From positions 1 through 64,000 of the forward strand of contig JAAALK010001119.1 of assembly GCA_019279435.1 (NCBI GenBank): DNA of 64,000 nucleotides. The letters run 5' to 3'. The position numbers and the translations under genes were made by a program. This document shows positions 11,309 through 21,416 of this stretch, one piece after another. The notes under the pieces are model-generated. The model was given only the letters and a program-made list of their open reading frames with translations, was not told the DNA's origin and did not search any database. This DNA is from Zizania palustris (taxonomy: Eukaryota > Streptophyta > Magnoliopsida > Poales > Poaceae). The stretch's first letter is position 1. Every line of letters begins with the position of its first letter.

Positions 11309-11446
11309 TCTCATCAGTATATTCCACTAGCGGCCGATGGCGCCTGCTTATGTATCCGAATTGCGTAATAAAATCAACAGGCAAGTGTTTTCACCCATCG
11401 CAAAAGCACGACGACTATAAAAAGCTTCGTTTCATCAAAGCCTATC

Positions 11447-11787
11447 GGGTTCCAAGCTCCGGCTCGACGCGCCCTCGCAATCGGGTTCCGAGCTCCAGCT
11501 CGACGCACCCTCGCACCCGGGTTCCGAGCTCCGGCTCGACGCGCCCTCTCTATCGGGTTCCGAGCTCCAGCTCGACGCACCCTCACGCTCGGGTTCCGAG
11601 CTCCGGCTCGACGCACCCTCACGCTCGGGTTCCGAGCTCTGGCTCGACGCGCCCTCGCTATCGGGTTCCGAGCTCTGGCTCGACGCGCCCTCGCTATCGG
11701 GTTCCGAGCTCTGGCTCGACGTGCCCTCGCTCTCGGGTTCCGAACTTCGGCTCGACGCGCCCTCGCTCTCGGGTTCCGAGCTCCGGC
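11447..11787 (+). repeat. 36-bp tandem repeat, 9 units plus a partial
   Basis: Units start at 11447, 11483, 11519, 11555, 11591, 11627, 11663, 11699, 11735 and 11771, exactly 36 bp apart, each opening with gggttccga and then gctc.ggctcgacgc. Because 36 is 12 codons, the array stays in frame in the antisense gene and encodes repeats of the type ARNPxARARRAR. It sits at the convergent junction between integrase and the antisense gene. Confidence 0.95.
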
Positions 11788-13500
11788 AAGCGCCTCGGTC
11801 ATCTCCCCGTTCCGGGCGATGAGGTCCACCTCAACCCGCTCCATCTGGGCCACCCGGGCCCTGAGGGCTTCGGCGCTAGTTGTCACCTCCGAGACTTGGG
11901 TCCGGAGCATGGAAACCTCCCATTCGAGCCGCTCCGCTTCTGCGGCTCGGGACCGAAGCTCCTCTGCTTCGACAGCTCGGGCCCGGAGGGCGTCGACTTC
12001 CGCCTCCAGCTCGTCGGCTCGCTCGGCCCGAGCCCGGAGTCCCTCCAACTCCGCGACGCGGGTCTTGAGGGAGTCCATCTCTGCCACTTGGGCCTCGAGC
12101 GCTCCGAAGGTGGCTGCCCGGAGCCGAAGGGCTTCGACCTCCAATGACCGCTCGCGAGCCAGTCTCTCCGCGGTATCCGCTCGGACCGCGAGTTTCGCGA
12201 CATCCGCCTCACGGCGTTGGCATTCGGAGAGCAGGGCAATCAGCTGCCCCTGCGCCAATGCAACCACCTGCGCGCAACGAAGGTGATCAGAAGAAGAGCT
12301 AGGGGCTCATTGAAGGCACTCCAAGAAGGTACCGGGCCCGCTGCGGTCTCGATGGCCCTGCCGAGGTCCAGGCCGTTTGATAGCCCCAGCCGTAAGTAGT
12401 AATCGTGGACCGGGGCCACTCGAGACGCGAAGTTATCACCGTCCGCTAGGAAGGGGCGCAAGAGGGGCACGGTGGTGCGCGCACCTCGAGGATCGGAAGG
12501 GGGCTGAGGTCGGTTCCCTGCGTCTTTGACGGCCTCCGGAGAGGCCCTTTCGGAGGTCCCGGACTCCGTTCTGCCCCGGAGCCCCGGAGCCCTCCTCATG
12601 CCGACAGGGGCTCCAGACCTTGCATCCGGAGCGTCCTCGGGAAGCGGGATGACTGGTTCGACACCCCGGGCCGATGTGCCTGCACGGGCGAGCACAAGCT
12701 AAGGTCGAGAAGGCCCCAACATTTGGGGAAAGGATGGGTAAGTTATCGCACCTTCGTCCACAGCGTCGGCAAGGTCCTCCGGAAGCTGGGCGGGCCCTGA
12801 CGGGCTCAGGCGGTAGAAAAGGATGTCGATGGATTTCACCGGGGAGCTCGCCGCCGCCGCGGCGAGCTCGGCCTCTATGTCAGCGCTCCTCTCAACGGCA
12901 CCGAGCTGGTCGACCAACCCCCCTCGGTCCAAGCTGTCCGTCGCCCTGCTCCCATGGGAGCCGGCGGTGCCCCCCTCCGACTCTGGTTCACGCGAGGGAG
13001 TGGTCTTGGGAGGCGGCGTCGCCCCGGTAACGGGCGCCTCCTGCCTAACCCCCGGCGCGGGCTCCATCGGGCCCGAGCGAGGGGGAGAGTCTTCGGCCCT
13101 TACAGCGTCCGGCCGAACCGACGGGGTCGGGTCCGGAATTACCGGAGGGTCCCCTGACTCCGACTGGTCCCTATCACTGGAACCCCCCCACTCAGAGTGG
13201 GAGGCGGAGGAGTGTCCCGGGGAAAGCTGCCTTGGACCCTTCACTATCTTCTTTTTCTTGGGGGGCGGCGAGGAGAGAGGCCACCATCGGGTTCGCCTAC
13301 CTTCCTCTTCGATAGAACCCGGAGGACCTCAACCTCCGGGAGAGGTGGAGGCGAGAGCTCAAGCGCCCCCCACATTCTGTTGGAGCACTCCTAGGAGCCC
13401 ACCAACTCCAGCCGCCGAGTGCGTTCAGCCGAGGTAGGGACTCCGAGAATCCTCTCCGTCATACGGGCCACCTCATCGGGGGTCCGGGAAACGAGCGACC

Positions 13501-13577
13501 CTGCGTTCAATTATTAGGACCGGAGCACCCTTCGGGCACGAAAGGCGGGAACGAAGTGGACGGGTGCGGACGCTTAC
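13501..13577 (-). other. intron 1 of the gypsy B antisense gene
   Basis: On the - strand: donor GTAAGC after the CTCCCGCCAGCTTG exon end, acceptor GAACGCAG, length 77 bp. The next exon resumes the homologous protein (TPDEVARMTERILGVPT). The same exon junction is present in D (26743-26821) and F (53238-53307). Confidence 0.75.
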
Positions 13578-14462
13578 CAAGCTGGCGGGAGAGCTTCGCT
13601 AGGCATCGACCCGTCCCGGCTGCTCCGGAGCGACGCTGGCCACTCTTCCTGTAGCGGAGGAATCTCGAGAGCCATGAACTCCTCCGCCAAGTCGCGCATG
13701 CTCATTCGGCGGGCGATGATCTGGAGGAGCTGGATCCTCGCGGAGATCGAGCCGGCGTTGGTCTCGACGCACGCTTCCCTCCGGAACCAAATGTGGCGCG
13801 GGATCCCGGCGAGGCCGGAGCTGAGCCCCACGCAGATGTAGAACCACCGGTTCACCCACTTGGAATACCACCTTTCGTTGGTGGCCTTCGTAGGGAAGGA
13901 TTCTGCGTACTTCCTCCGGAGCTAGAAGTTGATGCTCCCGAAGGCTAGTATCTGGCCTCCCTTCTTCTTTGGCTGGCAGAGAGCTTCGTGCATCTGCGCG
14001 AAGACCTCCGCCCTCCCTTCGCAGCCTTTGGCGTGCATGGCCCACTCGAAAATGGCGAGGCGGGCCACGGCGTTAGGGGACAGCTGCGGGAGCTCCAGAT
14101 GGAACGCATCCAGCACCCCGGCAAGGAGCTCCGAGGCAGGGAACCCCAATCCCGTGTCAAAAAAAGCTTCGAAGATTACGACCTCGCCTTCTCGCGGCTG
14201 CGGGACCATCTCTCGACCCGGCTTCCTCACCGGCGTCTCAGGACCAAGGCGGGCCCTGGTTGCTTGCTCGATCGACACTTCTGTGCACGCAGACGGGCCG
14301 AGCTCCAAGGTCTGCTCCCGAAATAGCTCTGAGGCGGGGCGGAGCTCGCGCGCACCGCGCTGTCTCCGACGGATCCGTCGCCGCCGCCACCGCCGCCACC
14401 GCCATCTGGCGCTGCAGGAAGCGCGGGTCCATTGCCATTGCTGGGGCGGCGCTCCTCACCAT

Positions 14463-15043
14463 TGCTTGAGGAGGCGAGAGGGGAGTCAGAGCTCAGGGAG
14501 CAGAGCGGATGCTGTTTGAAGTGGCTAGAGTGGGCGTAGCAAAGTGAATGAGGAAGAGCAGGCCGCGCGACGGGATATATTTAAGCACAAGGCCGTCGGT
14601 CTCTCTTCTGGTTCGTTAAGCGTGCTGAACGCGGCGGTTGCATGGCACCGCAATTAAGGCCAAACCGGCGCATTGGGGTGCGGCGGCTCCTTGGCGGTTC
14701 GCCTCCCCGATGCCGTTTACACGCACATTAACTGCTTCTGGCGGCGTCTGGCCGCCCCTCTCGGGGCCAGAGCCCCACGGTCAAGGTGCGCACGCACCCA
14801 GCGAGCCCGATCAAACTTCTCTTAACCCGTCGGAGAGAGGATTCGAAGTGGTCCTCAGCCTCCGGGCCCGATCACGCCTCCCCGCTTCTGAGCTCCTCCG
14901 CGTCGGACGAGGGGGGCCATGCTACGGCTGGATCTGGTACCACAATGTAAGTTACGTTCCTTATGAAGGTCGTCGGAATTATCATGTGCGCTTCCACCCT
15001 CTCTGAACGCAGGACTCTCTAGAGGGAAGAAGCGAGGGGCTAC
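14463..15043 (-). promoter_or_regulatory. promoter region of the gypsy B antisense gene, and purine tract
   Basis: No reading frame is supported here. A TATA-like stretch on the - strand (ttaaatatat, about 14574-14583) lies about 115 bp upstream of the antisense start. The rest is GC-rich leader and spacer. On the + strand the last bases (15025-15043, agaagcgaggggctac) form the polypurine tract of the element; D has the same tract at 28328-28343. Confidence 0.6.
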
Positions 15044-15757
15044 TGTTGGGGGAGATAATCCCGACGACGAAGGGGGCCCACAACCAGGGGGTCCGAGGCT
15101 TAGTGCCGGAGGAGGCCACCCTCCAGCTTGAAGATGCCGGAGGCCACCCCCCGGCCTTAAGATGCCGGAGGCCACCCCCGGCTCCCTCCGGCTTGAAGAT
15201 GTCGGAGGCCACCCTTCTGCTCCCTCTGGCTTGAAGATGCCGGAGGCCACCCTCCAGCCCCGGAGGCCACCCCCCGGCTCCCTCCAGCTTGAAGATGCCG
15301 GAGGCCACCCTCCGGCTCCCTCTGACTTGAATATGCCGGAGGCCACCCTCCGGCCCCGGAGGCCACCCTCCGGGAGAAGATTGCCGGGGGCCACCCCTCG
15401 GCCCGCGGTAGTGAATCCGGAGGAAGCGCTGGCGGGAAAAGGACTGGACAAATATACGGGGAGGCAGAATCGCGATCCTCTAAGCCGTGTCGGGCGGCAC
15501 ATACAGCGTCCGACATGGCTGATACGCTGTCAGAGTCAAATCTTCTTGTCTGTACTATGTATAGTCTGTTTTGTCTGTACTACCGACCAGCGTCTGGCCG
15601 TGTAACCGTTGGCGGTCCAGAGGCACTTAGTCCTCTGGACGGGGCGCCTTATAAATACCCCTCAGCTGTAGTTGTAAGGGACAGGCTTAAGGAGCATTGA
15701 ATACACTACTCTCATTCTCACTAAGAAAACCTACTGGTCTGATCGGTCGTTCCAAAA
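15044..15757 (+). repeat. gypsy B 3' LTR
   Basis: Begins TGTTGGGGGAGATAATCCCG like the 5' LTR and ends tccaaaa before the flanking cttcg. It has nine minisatellite units (15111-15374) against five in the 5' LTR, which accounts for the 134-bp length difference. The TATA-like box is conserved at about 15650-15660. The flank resumes the copia A LTR. Confidence 0.9.
15111..15374 (+). repeat. minisatellite in gypsy B 3' LTR, 9 units
   Basis: Nine units opening with ggaggccacc, with tails of the gaagatgcc type, some carrying an extra ggctccctcc insert. The two LTRs were identical at integration, so units were gained here or lost in the 5' copy afterwards. Confidence 0.85.
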
Positions 15758-16886
15758 CTTCGGCTCAAAACCGTCACTGTATCTAAGGCTGACTTCGGTG
15801 AAGCGAAGGCCGTCAGGGTCAAGGCTTCTCACCGAAGCTACCGCACCCCTCGCGTGCGAAGGGGGGCTTCAGAAGGGTCCAAAACTGCAAAGGCTGACAG
15901 CGTCTGCTCTGCAAAAGCTGGTGATGTCCCCTATGCGAAGCTGACGAAAGAAGCCTCCAAATAAAGTAGACTACCAGTTGTACCCCCCTGTTCTGATGAG
16001 ACAAAACCAGTGTAAACCCTAGGGGTAAAGTAGTCTATTCACAGGGCTGAATAGTGCCAATAAATAGTGGAGACTAGCTAGGTCACATCAACACTTTGAG
16101 CAGTCATTTTTGAGCTCCTGTGCTAGCCGCCACATACCTTGTATTCATCCCGTGAGTTCATTTTTGTGTTCCCTGTTCAAGCATTGAAGCTTTGATTCCG
16201 TGTTCATTTACTGCTTGAGCTTGTATGCGTACTTCTCTGCATGCTTCTATTCTCTTGTCTCACTTCTTTTGAGTTGAGTTTGTGCACTGAATCCTTTTTG
16301 GAGAAGTGTGTGAGAAGCCTGTTCGAGTGAAGTGTGTTCGAGCGAAGTGTGTGTTTTTCAGTGTCTGTTCGCTCTGTGTAAACTGGAGGCTAGACCTCTC
16401 TGATTACTAGCGAAGCACTAGTCTTGGCTTAGATCAAAGCCCGTTTTCTTCCCGTATTGAAGTCCTCAGCGAAGTCTATTTAGTGTGCGTTTAGACCTTC
16501 GAAGTACGAAGCCCAGCACCAGTTGCTGTCGCTAAGTATTGGGTCGAAGTCTGCAGAGGGAAGTCTGCTCTTGCGAAGGGTGAAGTGCGAAGCCTGCACG
16601 AAGGCACGAAGCCTGCACGAACGCACTCTGTGTGCGAAGGCTGCATTGACTTAGCAGAAGCTGAATTTTCGGGGTTTTATGTGGAGCGAAGTCTTCTTGG
16701 CTTTGAACTTTTGCTCCTTGCGAAGCCTGTGTTAGGAGCTGTGAAATACCTCCGAAGCCAGAACTTCGAACGGTGTGTTCGAAGCCTGTTCCGCAGAAGA
16801 CAGAATTAAAACAGAAGGCTATTTTTAGTCTGAATTTTTAAAATCTCCCATTCACTGCCCCTATGATCGCCATTTCCGATCCAACA
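15758..16886 (+). repeat. copia A 3' LTR, second part
   Basis: Resumes the copia LTR with cttcggctcaaaaccgtcac, exactly where copia C reads on without interruption. It contains a TATA-like aataaatag near 16048-16063. It ends with the conserved inner LTR end (gatcgccatttccgatccaaca, compare 23942-23975 on the other strand), final ca at 16885-16886. The following aagta would be the right target duplication; the left copy is outside the window. Confidence 0.88.
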
Positions 16887-17570
16887 AAGTAGTTGAGGAA
16901 GAAGTTTGTGAGTAATTTCCAAGTAACCTTCGTGCCCCATATGTCTACATAGAGTCTTTCAGGTGAAGCATGAACCTAGAGAAACTCTCCGACAATTTTT
17001 AAAGCGCTTCGCTCATACGAAATCGCATATAAGAGGGTTGTCTACATCATCCATTGTTGATGCAGCACGAGAAGGAGTCATGAACGCATGCCTCCTTGAC
17101 AAGCTTCACCGGAAGCATATTTCCTCAGTAGCTCAGCTAATGACCTACTTCGAAGAATATGCTAAATCAGAAGAAGGATGGCTCCGAAGGACAGCTTCGT
17201 CTTCACCAACCATACTCCAAGAAGTCAAGCTTGAGCTAAATACTTCAAGTCCACAAGTGTTCTCCTTCAACAATAACTAGCATGACGGACGAAGAGGATG
17301 AAAGCATCCTCGCTCCAAGGTTTTAAATATCATCCCTCCACTTCGAAATTGCCCCCTAAAAATCCACAAGCTCAGGGAAACAAGATCAGCTGCTAGAGGC
17401 CGCCAGGGAAGCCGACTAGCTGGGCCAAGCCTTCTTCTGCTATGTACATGGCAAAAACTGAAGCCATGCTACCGATGCATGCAAGTTCATACTAGCTCTG
17501 CGGAGCGAGTATCTCGAGAGGAGCTCTGATCGAGGCACTACTGACTAGGCCCCTCCCACGTGAGGAGCCA
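16887..17570 (+). pseudogene. gag relic of an older Tat-type gypsy element (host of the copia A insertion)
   Basis: Directly after the copia A LTR a gag reading frame appears mid-gene. The block KHEPRETLRQFLKRFAHTKS, then GLSTSSIVDAAREGV and [19 protein letters not shown], matches the gag of elements E (46795-47034) and F (58780-59000). Further on, the Cys/His motif (FFCYVHGKN, SHATDACK) is readable around 17425-17490 despite stops. No LTR or pol is attached. The relic predates the copia A insertion, because A interrupts it. Confidence 0.75.
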
Positions 17571-18929
17571 TGCTGAAGAGCGTGGCCCTCATGGCTCCAG
17601 ATGTGATGAGTTATTGTCAACGTTAGTCAAAGAGAACTGAAGAGAGGAGAAGACCTGCTATGTCTGGGCTGCGTGTGACTCAGGTACACGGGCAGTGAGC
17701 GACTGTCGGGCAGAGGGGTCGCGAACTCGGGCTGGCCCAATCCGGGTACATGGGCTAGGAGCAGCAGAGGATCCACTGGGCTGTTGACCAGGATTGACTC
17801 AGGTACACGGGCGGCGAGTGATTGCCAGGCTGAGAGAGCTACGGAATCGGGCTGGCCCAATCTGGGTACCTGGTGCAAAGTCGGTGGACGCTTTGTTAGT
17901 TTCGGCGCAAAACTAACGACCGTTGATCTTGATCGGATCGTCCTGAAGTGAAGCCGTAGTCGCTACGAAAGCTCCGCTTCTGGATAAGTCATCTACAAAT
18001 AGGAGTTTACTATTTTGTCCTTAGGCCCACAGTCAGTCAGTCAAGTCTGTAAAAATATCCTAAGGGCAGTTTGGTCTTTTCCATTTATTTCAGCGTCTGT
18101 AAAAAACCCTAAGGGTCTTTTGGTATTTTCCTAGTCTATTGGGTTGCCTATAAATAGGGCCCCAATCCCTAGGGTTAGGTCACCCTTTCTGAAATTACTT
18201 TACTGATCAAAGGATTGGGTCATCTTTTTTTCTATTCATGATTCCGGAGCTTTCCTCTCCGCCGCCTCTATTCTTCACGAACTCGTTCAGGAATCATTTC
18301 ATCAAGTGTCGTTGTTTACTGTTATCTCAGTCTATTAGTTTTGCATGCTGTTTTTGCGACCTTTTGTGCGGTGATTTGGATTCTGTTTTCTGAGTTCTGC
18401 GCGTCAAGAAAAATCTATTAGTGTCTCAGATCTGTTCGATCGGCTGTGTGGTTCCTTTGTTCATTTATTTGCTTCATAGCCATCTTCATCTCCTTGCCTG
18501 AGACAATGTTTTTTTGTCAGAGCTTCTTTATCTCAGGTTTGTGTTTTTTATTCGGTAACTTGTTTGGCTGTAGCGCAATCTGCATGCTAGTTCTAGCTAC
18601 TTGCGTACAACAGTTTATGTAGCCTAGTTCTTAATTATGCCTTGGTCCTGCTGCTGTTGGTGTTTTTGGTCTTCACGTTTTCTCTCATGCACATCTCCTG
18701 ACAAGTACCAAGAGTAGGTTCAGAATAGCCTTGCTAGCTAGCTCCAGTTTTCTTTAGAGCAGGTCTATTCTATAGCTTCCTGCACGCTAGGCTGTTTTTA
18801 TTTGCACCTAATTTCTCTAGGTTTCACTTCAGTTCGCTGTAGGTTTTTTTCAGTTTTACATGGCAGAAAACATGAGTAGCCTAGTACTTTTTCTGCAGCA
18901 GTTGCCCGTGTTTTTGCTTCTATTCTGAT
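17571..18929. other. unassigned LTR/leader-like segment
   Basis: No protein is recognised. An imperfect direct repeat of about 80 bp occurs at 17677 and 17796 (both open gactcaggtacacggg). A TATA box (cctataaatagggcccc, about 18149-18165) is followed by a C/T-rich leader-like stretch, and a pyrimidine tract ending in cag lies near 18846-18853. This reads like an LTR plus 5' leader, or a captured promoter and first intron, on the + strand. It abuts the broken RT of copia C at 18929/18930. I could not find matching ends or duplications. Confidence 0.4.
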
Positions 18930-20093
18930 CTACGGCTTCTCCATCTTCGTCAGGGTCCAATGCTACAGATGTAGCCATTGGAGTGGCGAGGGGCTTCGCA
19001 TCGGACATGTCAAACTTCTTGAGCAGATCCTTGGTGTACTTCGTCTGGTGGACGAAAGTACCTTGTTTGCTTTGCTTGATTTGCAAACCAAGGAAAACGG
19101 TGAGTTCACCCATCATTGACATTTCAAATTCCCTGCTCATGGTATCTGCAAACTCGGCAACCAAAGCATGAGAAGAGCCACCAAAGATGATATCATCCAC
19201 ATAAATCTGCACTAGGAGGAAATCTTTGCCATGCTTGAGAGTAAACAAAGTTTTATCAGCAGAGCCCATCAAATACCCTCGCTCAAGCAGAAAAGACTTA
19301 AGTCTATCATACCAAGCCCGAGGGGCCTGCTTGAGTCCATAAAGAGCCTTATGAAGTTTAAGGACTTTATGTGGGTACTTGGGGTTTTCAAAACCAGGGG
19401 TTGTTTTACATAAACATCTTCACCTATGAAGCCATTAAGAAAAGCACTTTTGACATCCATTTGATAGAGTTTGAATCCCCGGGATGTCGCAAAGGCAAGC
19501 AAAATCCTAATGGCCTCAAGGCGAGCAACAGGTGCAAAAGTTTCAGTAAAATCAATCCCTTCTAGTTGAGAAAAGCCCTGAGCTACAAGTCTAGCCTTGT
19601 TTCTAACTATAGTCCCATCCTCTCCTTGTTTATTTTTGAAAATCCACTTTGTTCCAATGAAATGAACATTTGGTGGAGGATCAACTAAAGTCCAGACTTG
19701 GTTTCTCTCAAAATTTTCAAGTTCCTCATGCATGGCATTGATCCAACTAGAATCACAAAGTCCATGACTAACATCTAAGGGCTCGAAAGAAGCAACAAAA
19801 GCAGAATTAGTGAAATGAGCGTGAGAACGTGTTACCCTTTGATCAAGCTCACCAATGATCTGCTCGGGAGGGTGCATCCTTTGAACATGATGTGGAGCCT
19901 CGCGGCGGGATGCAGTCTCCCCCTCAACTTGTGCGTTGGAGTGGTCCATGATGACCGATGTTGAGGTAGTCGCTTCGGGACCTCGTGCCGAAGTAGTTGA
20001 AGCGGGGTCAGCTTCGGGGGTTGACGTCGAGGGTAGTAGGGGTTCATCCTCGAATTCTCCGGAATCTTCTTCTTCGAATAAGGTCTGTTCCAT
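18930..20093 (-). pseudogene. copia C reverse transcriptase, truncated
   Basis: Reads from the integrase-RT linker (acidic [18 protein letters not shown]) through [29 protein letters not shown] and [12 protein letters not shown] one-base shift near 19395-19400 (after VYVKQP) moves YGLKQ into another frame, and the frame returns with [16 protein letters not shown] and the active site YVDDIIFGG (about 19180-19205). Homology to copia A stops dead at 18930. Truncated, shifted and inactive. Confidence 0.85.
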
Positions 20094-20099
20094 GTCGTG

Positions 20100-21401
20100 T
20101 TAATTTGCCTGTTCAAAAGCAGAACTAACAGAGGGGGTTGATTCATCAAAAGTCACATCACATGACTCGATGACAGTGTTAGTTTCCAAGTTATAAACAC
20201 GATAAGAATGACCATGAGTAGTATAACCCAAAAAGATCCCGTCAGAAGACCGCGACTCAAATTTATCCAAATTACCACGTTTTAGGATAAAGCAGCGACA
20301 GCCAAAAACTCGAAGATGAGTAACCTTGGGCTGTCTCCCAAAACGCAGCTCATAAGATGTCAAATTTAAAATTGAGCGCAAGAATATTCGGTTTGAGATG
20401 TAACAAGCAGTGTTCATGGCCTCAGCCCAGAATTTTCTAGGAGTCCTATGCTCATCAAGCATCGTCCTAGCCATCTCAACTAAAGTGCGGTTCTTTCTCT
20501 CAACAACACCGTTTTGTTGAGGAACCCGTGGAGCAGAGAATTGATGTTCTATGCCATGCTCCATGCAAAAGTCAACAAAGAGACTGTTTTTGAACTCGGT
20601 GCCATTATCGCTTCGAATGAATTTTAATGCACCTGGGAGTTCAGTAAAAAGTCTCAAAGCCAAGCTCCGAAAGTGTGTAAACACTTCATCCTTGCTGGCG
20701 AGAAAGAAGACCCAAGAGTAGCGAGAGAAATCGTCGACAATTACTAAAACATACCACTTGCCGCCTAAAGAACTAACCCGAGAAGGACCTACAGTGTCCA
20801 TGTGGAGAAGTTCTCTGGGCTGTTCAGTCATCACTGTGGTGACTGGCGAATGCGAAGCGGCAATCATTTTTCCATGTCGACAAGGAGCGCAAACTAAATT
20901 CTTCTCAAACTTGAGCTTGGGCAATCCTCGGATCAGACCTAGGGCGCTCAGACGAGCGAGCAACTCAAAGCTCATATGCCCTAGTCTCCTATGCCACTTC
21001 CACAGCTCAGAAGTCGAATGTGCAACAAGACAATGAGAAGACCCAGATGACTCTGAAAAATCAGCTCCAAAAACTCTCCCAACTCTAAAGATCTTACACA
21101 CCACAACGCCATCAGAATTGAGCACTTGCGAAGTATCGCGATGAAATCGCACTTCGAAGCCCTCATCAAGCAACTGAGATACAGACAGCAAATTGTATCC
21201 CAGGTTTTCAACCAAAGCAACATCTTTGAGAGTGAAATTCGCGTTAATTCTTACCACACCTTTACCTTTCACTCTACTCCTTTGATTGTTTCCGAAGGTG
21301 ATATGTTCCCTTTGCTTGGTTGTGGTGAGGCTGGAGAACCATGCTGCATCTCCGGTCATGTGGCGCGAACAACCGGAGTCCATGATCCACGTGCCCTCCA
21401 A
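20100..21401 (-). pseudogene. copia C protease and integrase, 433 open codons
   Basis: The longest open stretch of the copia family in the window. Protease active site WIMDSGCSRHMTG lies at the N-terminus. GAG-pre-integrase follows with the zinc-binding HRRLGH and CAPCRHGK, then integrase Asp (LHMDTVGPSR), Asp (IRSDNGTEF) and Glu (QQNGVVERKN), all present. The C-terminal GIFLGYTTHGHSYRVY block closes it, and a TAA at 20100-20102 separates it from RT. No ATG begins the segment, as expected inside a polyprotein. This copy supplies the ancestral codons for several stops in copia A. Confidence 0.85.
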
Positions 21402-21416
21402 GCCTCGATCTGTCGC

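Larger units (their letters stand above)
11374..14462 (-). pseudogene. antisense accessory gene of gypsy B (gypsy-type transposon domain, NLS, coiled coil)
   Basis: Runs opposite to pol. It starts at ATG 14462 (MVRSAAPAMAMDPRF). The conserved domain lies at about 14230-13930 (EGEVVIFEAFFDTGLGFPAS, FHLELPQLSPNAVARLAIFE, CQPKKK) and continues through WFYICVGLSSGLAG to AEEFMALEIPPLQ; I recognise it as the 'putative gypsy type transposon' family (PF04195 as I recall). Exon 1 ends at 13578 and an intron at 13501-13577 (GTAAGC to CAG) follows. Exon 2 holds the VARMTERILGVPT block, a PPKKKK basic stretch and an acidic/Pro-rich region. The C-terminal part (12267-11374) is a long coiled coil ending in an Arg-rich 12-residue repeat. 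Frameshifts lie near 14300-14330 and around 12700. The function is unknown; close homologues lie in D and F. Confidence 0.75.
5167..15757 (+). mobile_element. Ty3/gypsy Tat-lineage element B, complete, inserted in the copia A LTR
   Basis: Full-length element of 10.6 kb: 5' LTR 5167-5746, primer site, gag, protease, RT, RNase H, a second archaeal-type RNase H, integrase, an antisense accessory gene, a purine tract (15025-15043) and 3' LTR 15044-15757. Two RNase H domains and an antisense gene between pol and the 3' LTR mark the Tat lineage. The flanking 5-mers are cttca (5162-5166) and cttcg (15758-15762); the uninterrupted copia LTR in copia C reads cttcg here, so the left copy has one mutation. 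The LTRs differ in length (580 and 714 bp) because of a minisatellite, and differ by roughly 5 percent elsewhere by eye, so the insertion is not recent. Confidence 0.92.

Noticed and set aside
11447..11787. Possible CRISPR-like array
   Set aside because: 36-bp units are directly adjacent with no spacers; they form an in-frame protein repeat.
11044..12147. 367-codon + strand frame over the 36-bp array
   Set aside because: It is the mirror of the in-frame repeat in the antisense gene. It overlaps the integrase C-terminus in another frame and has no recognisable domain.
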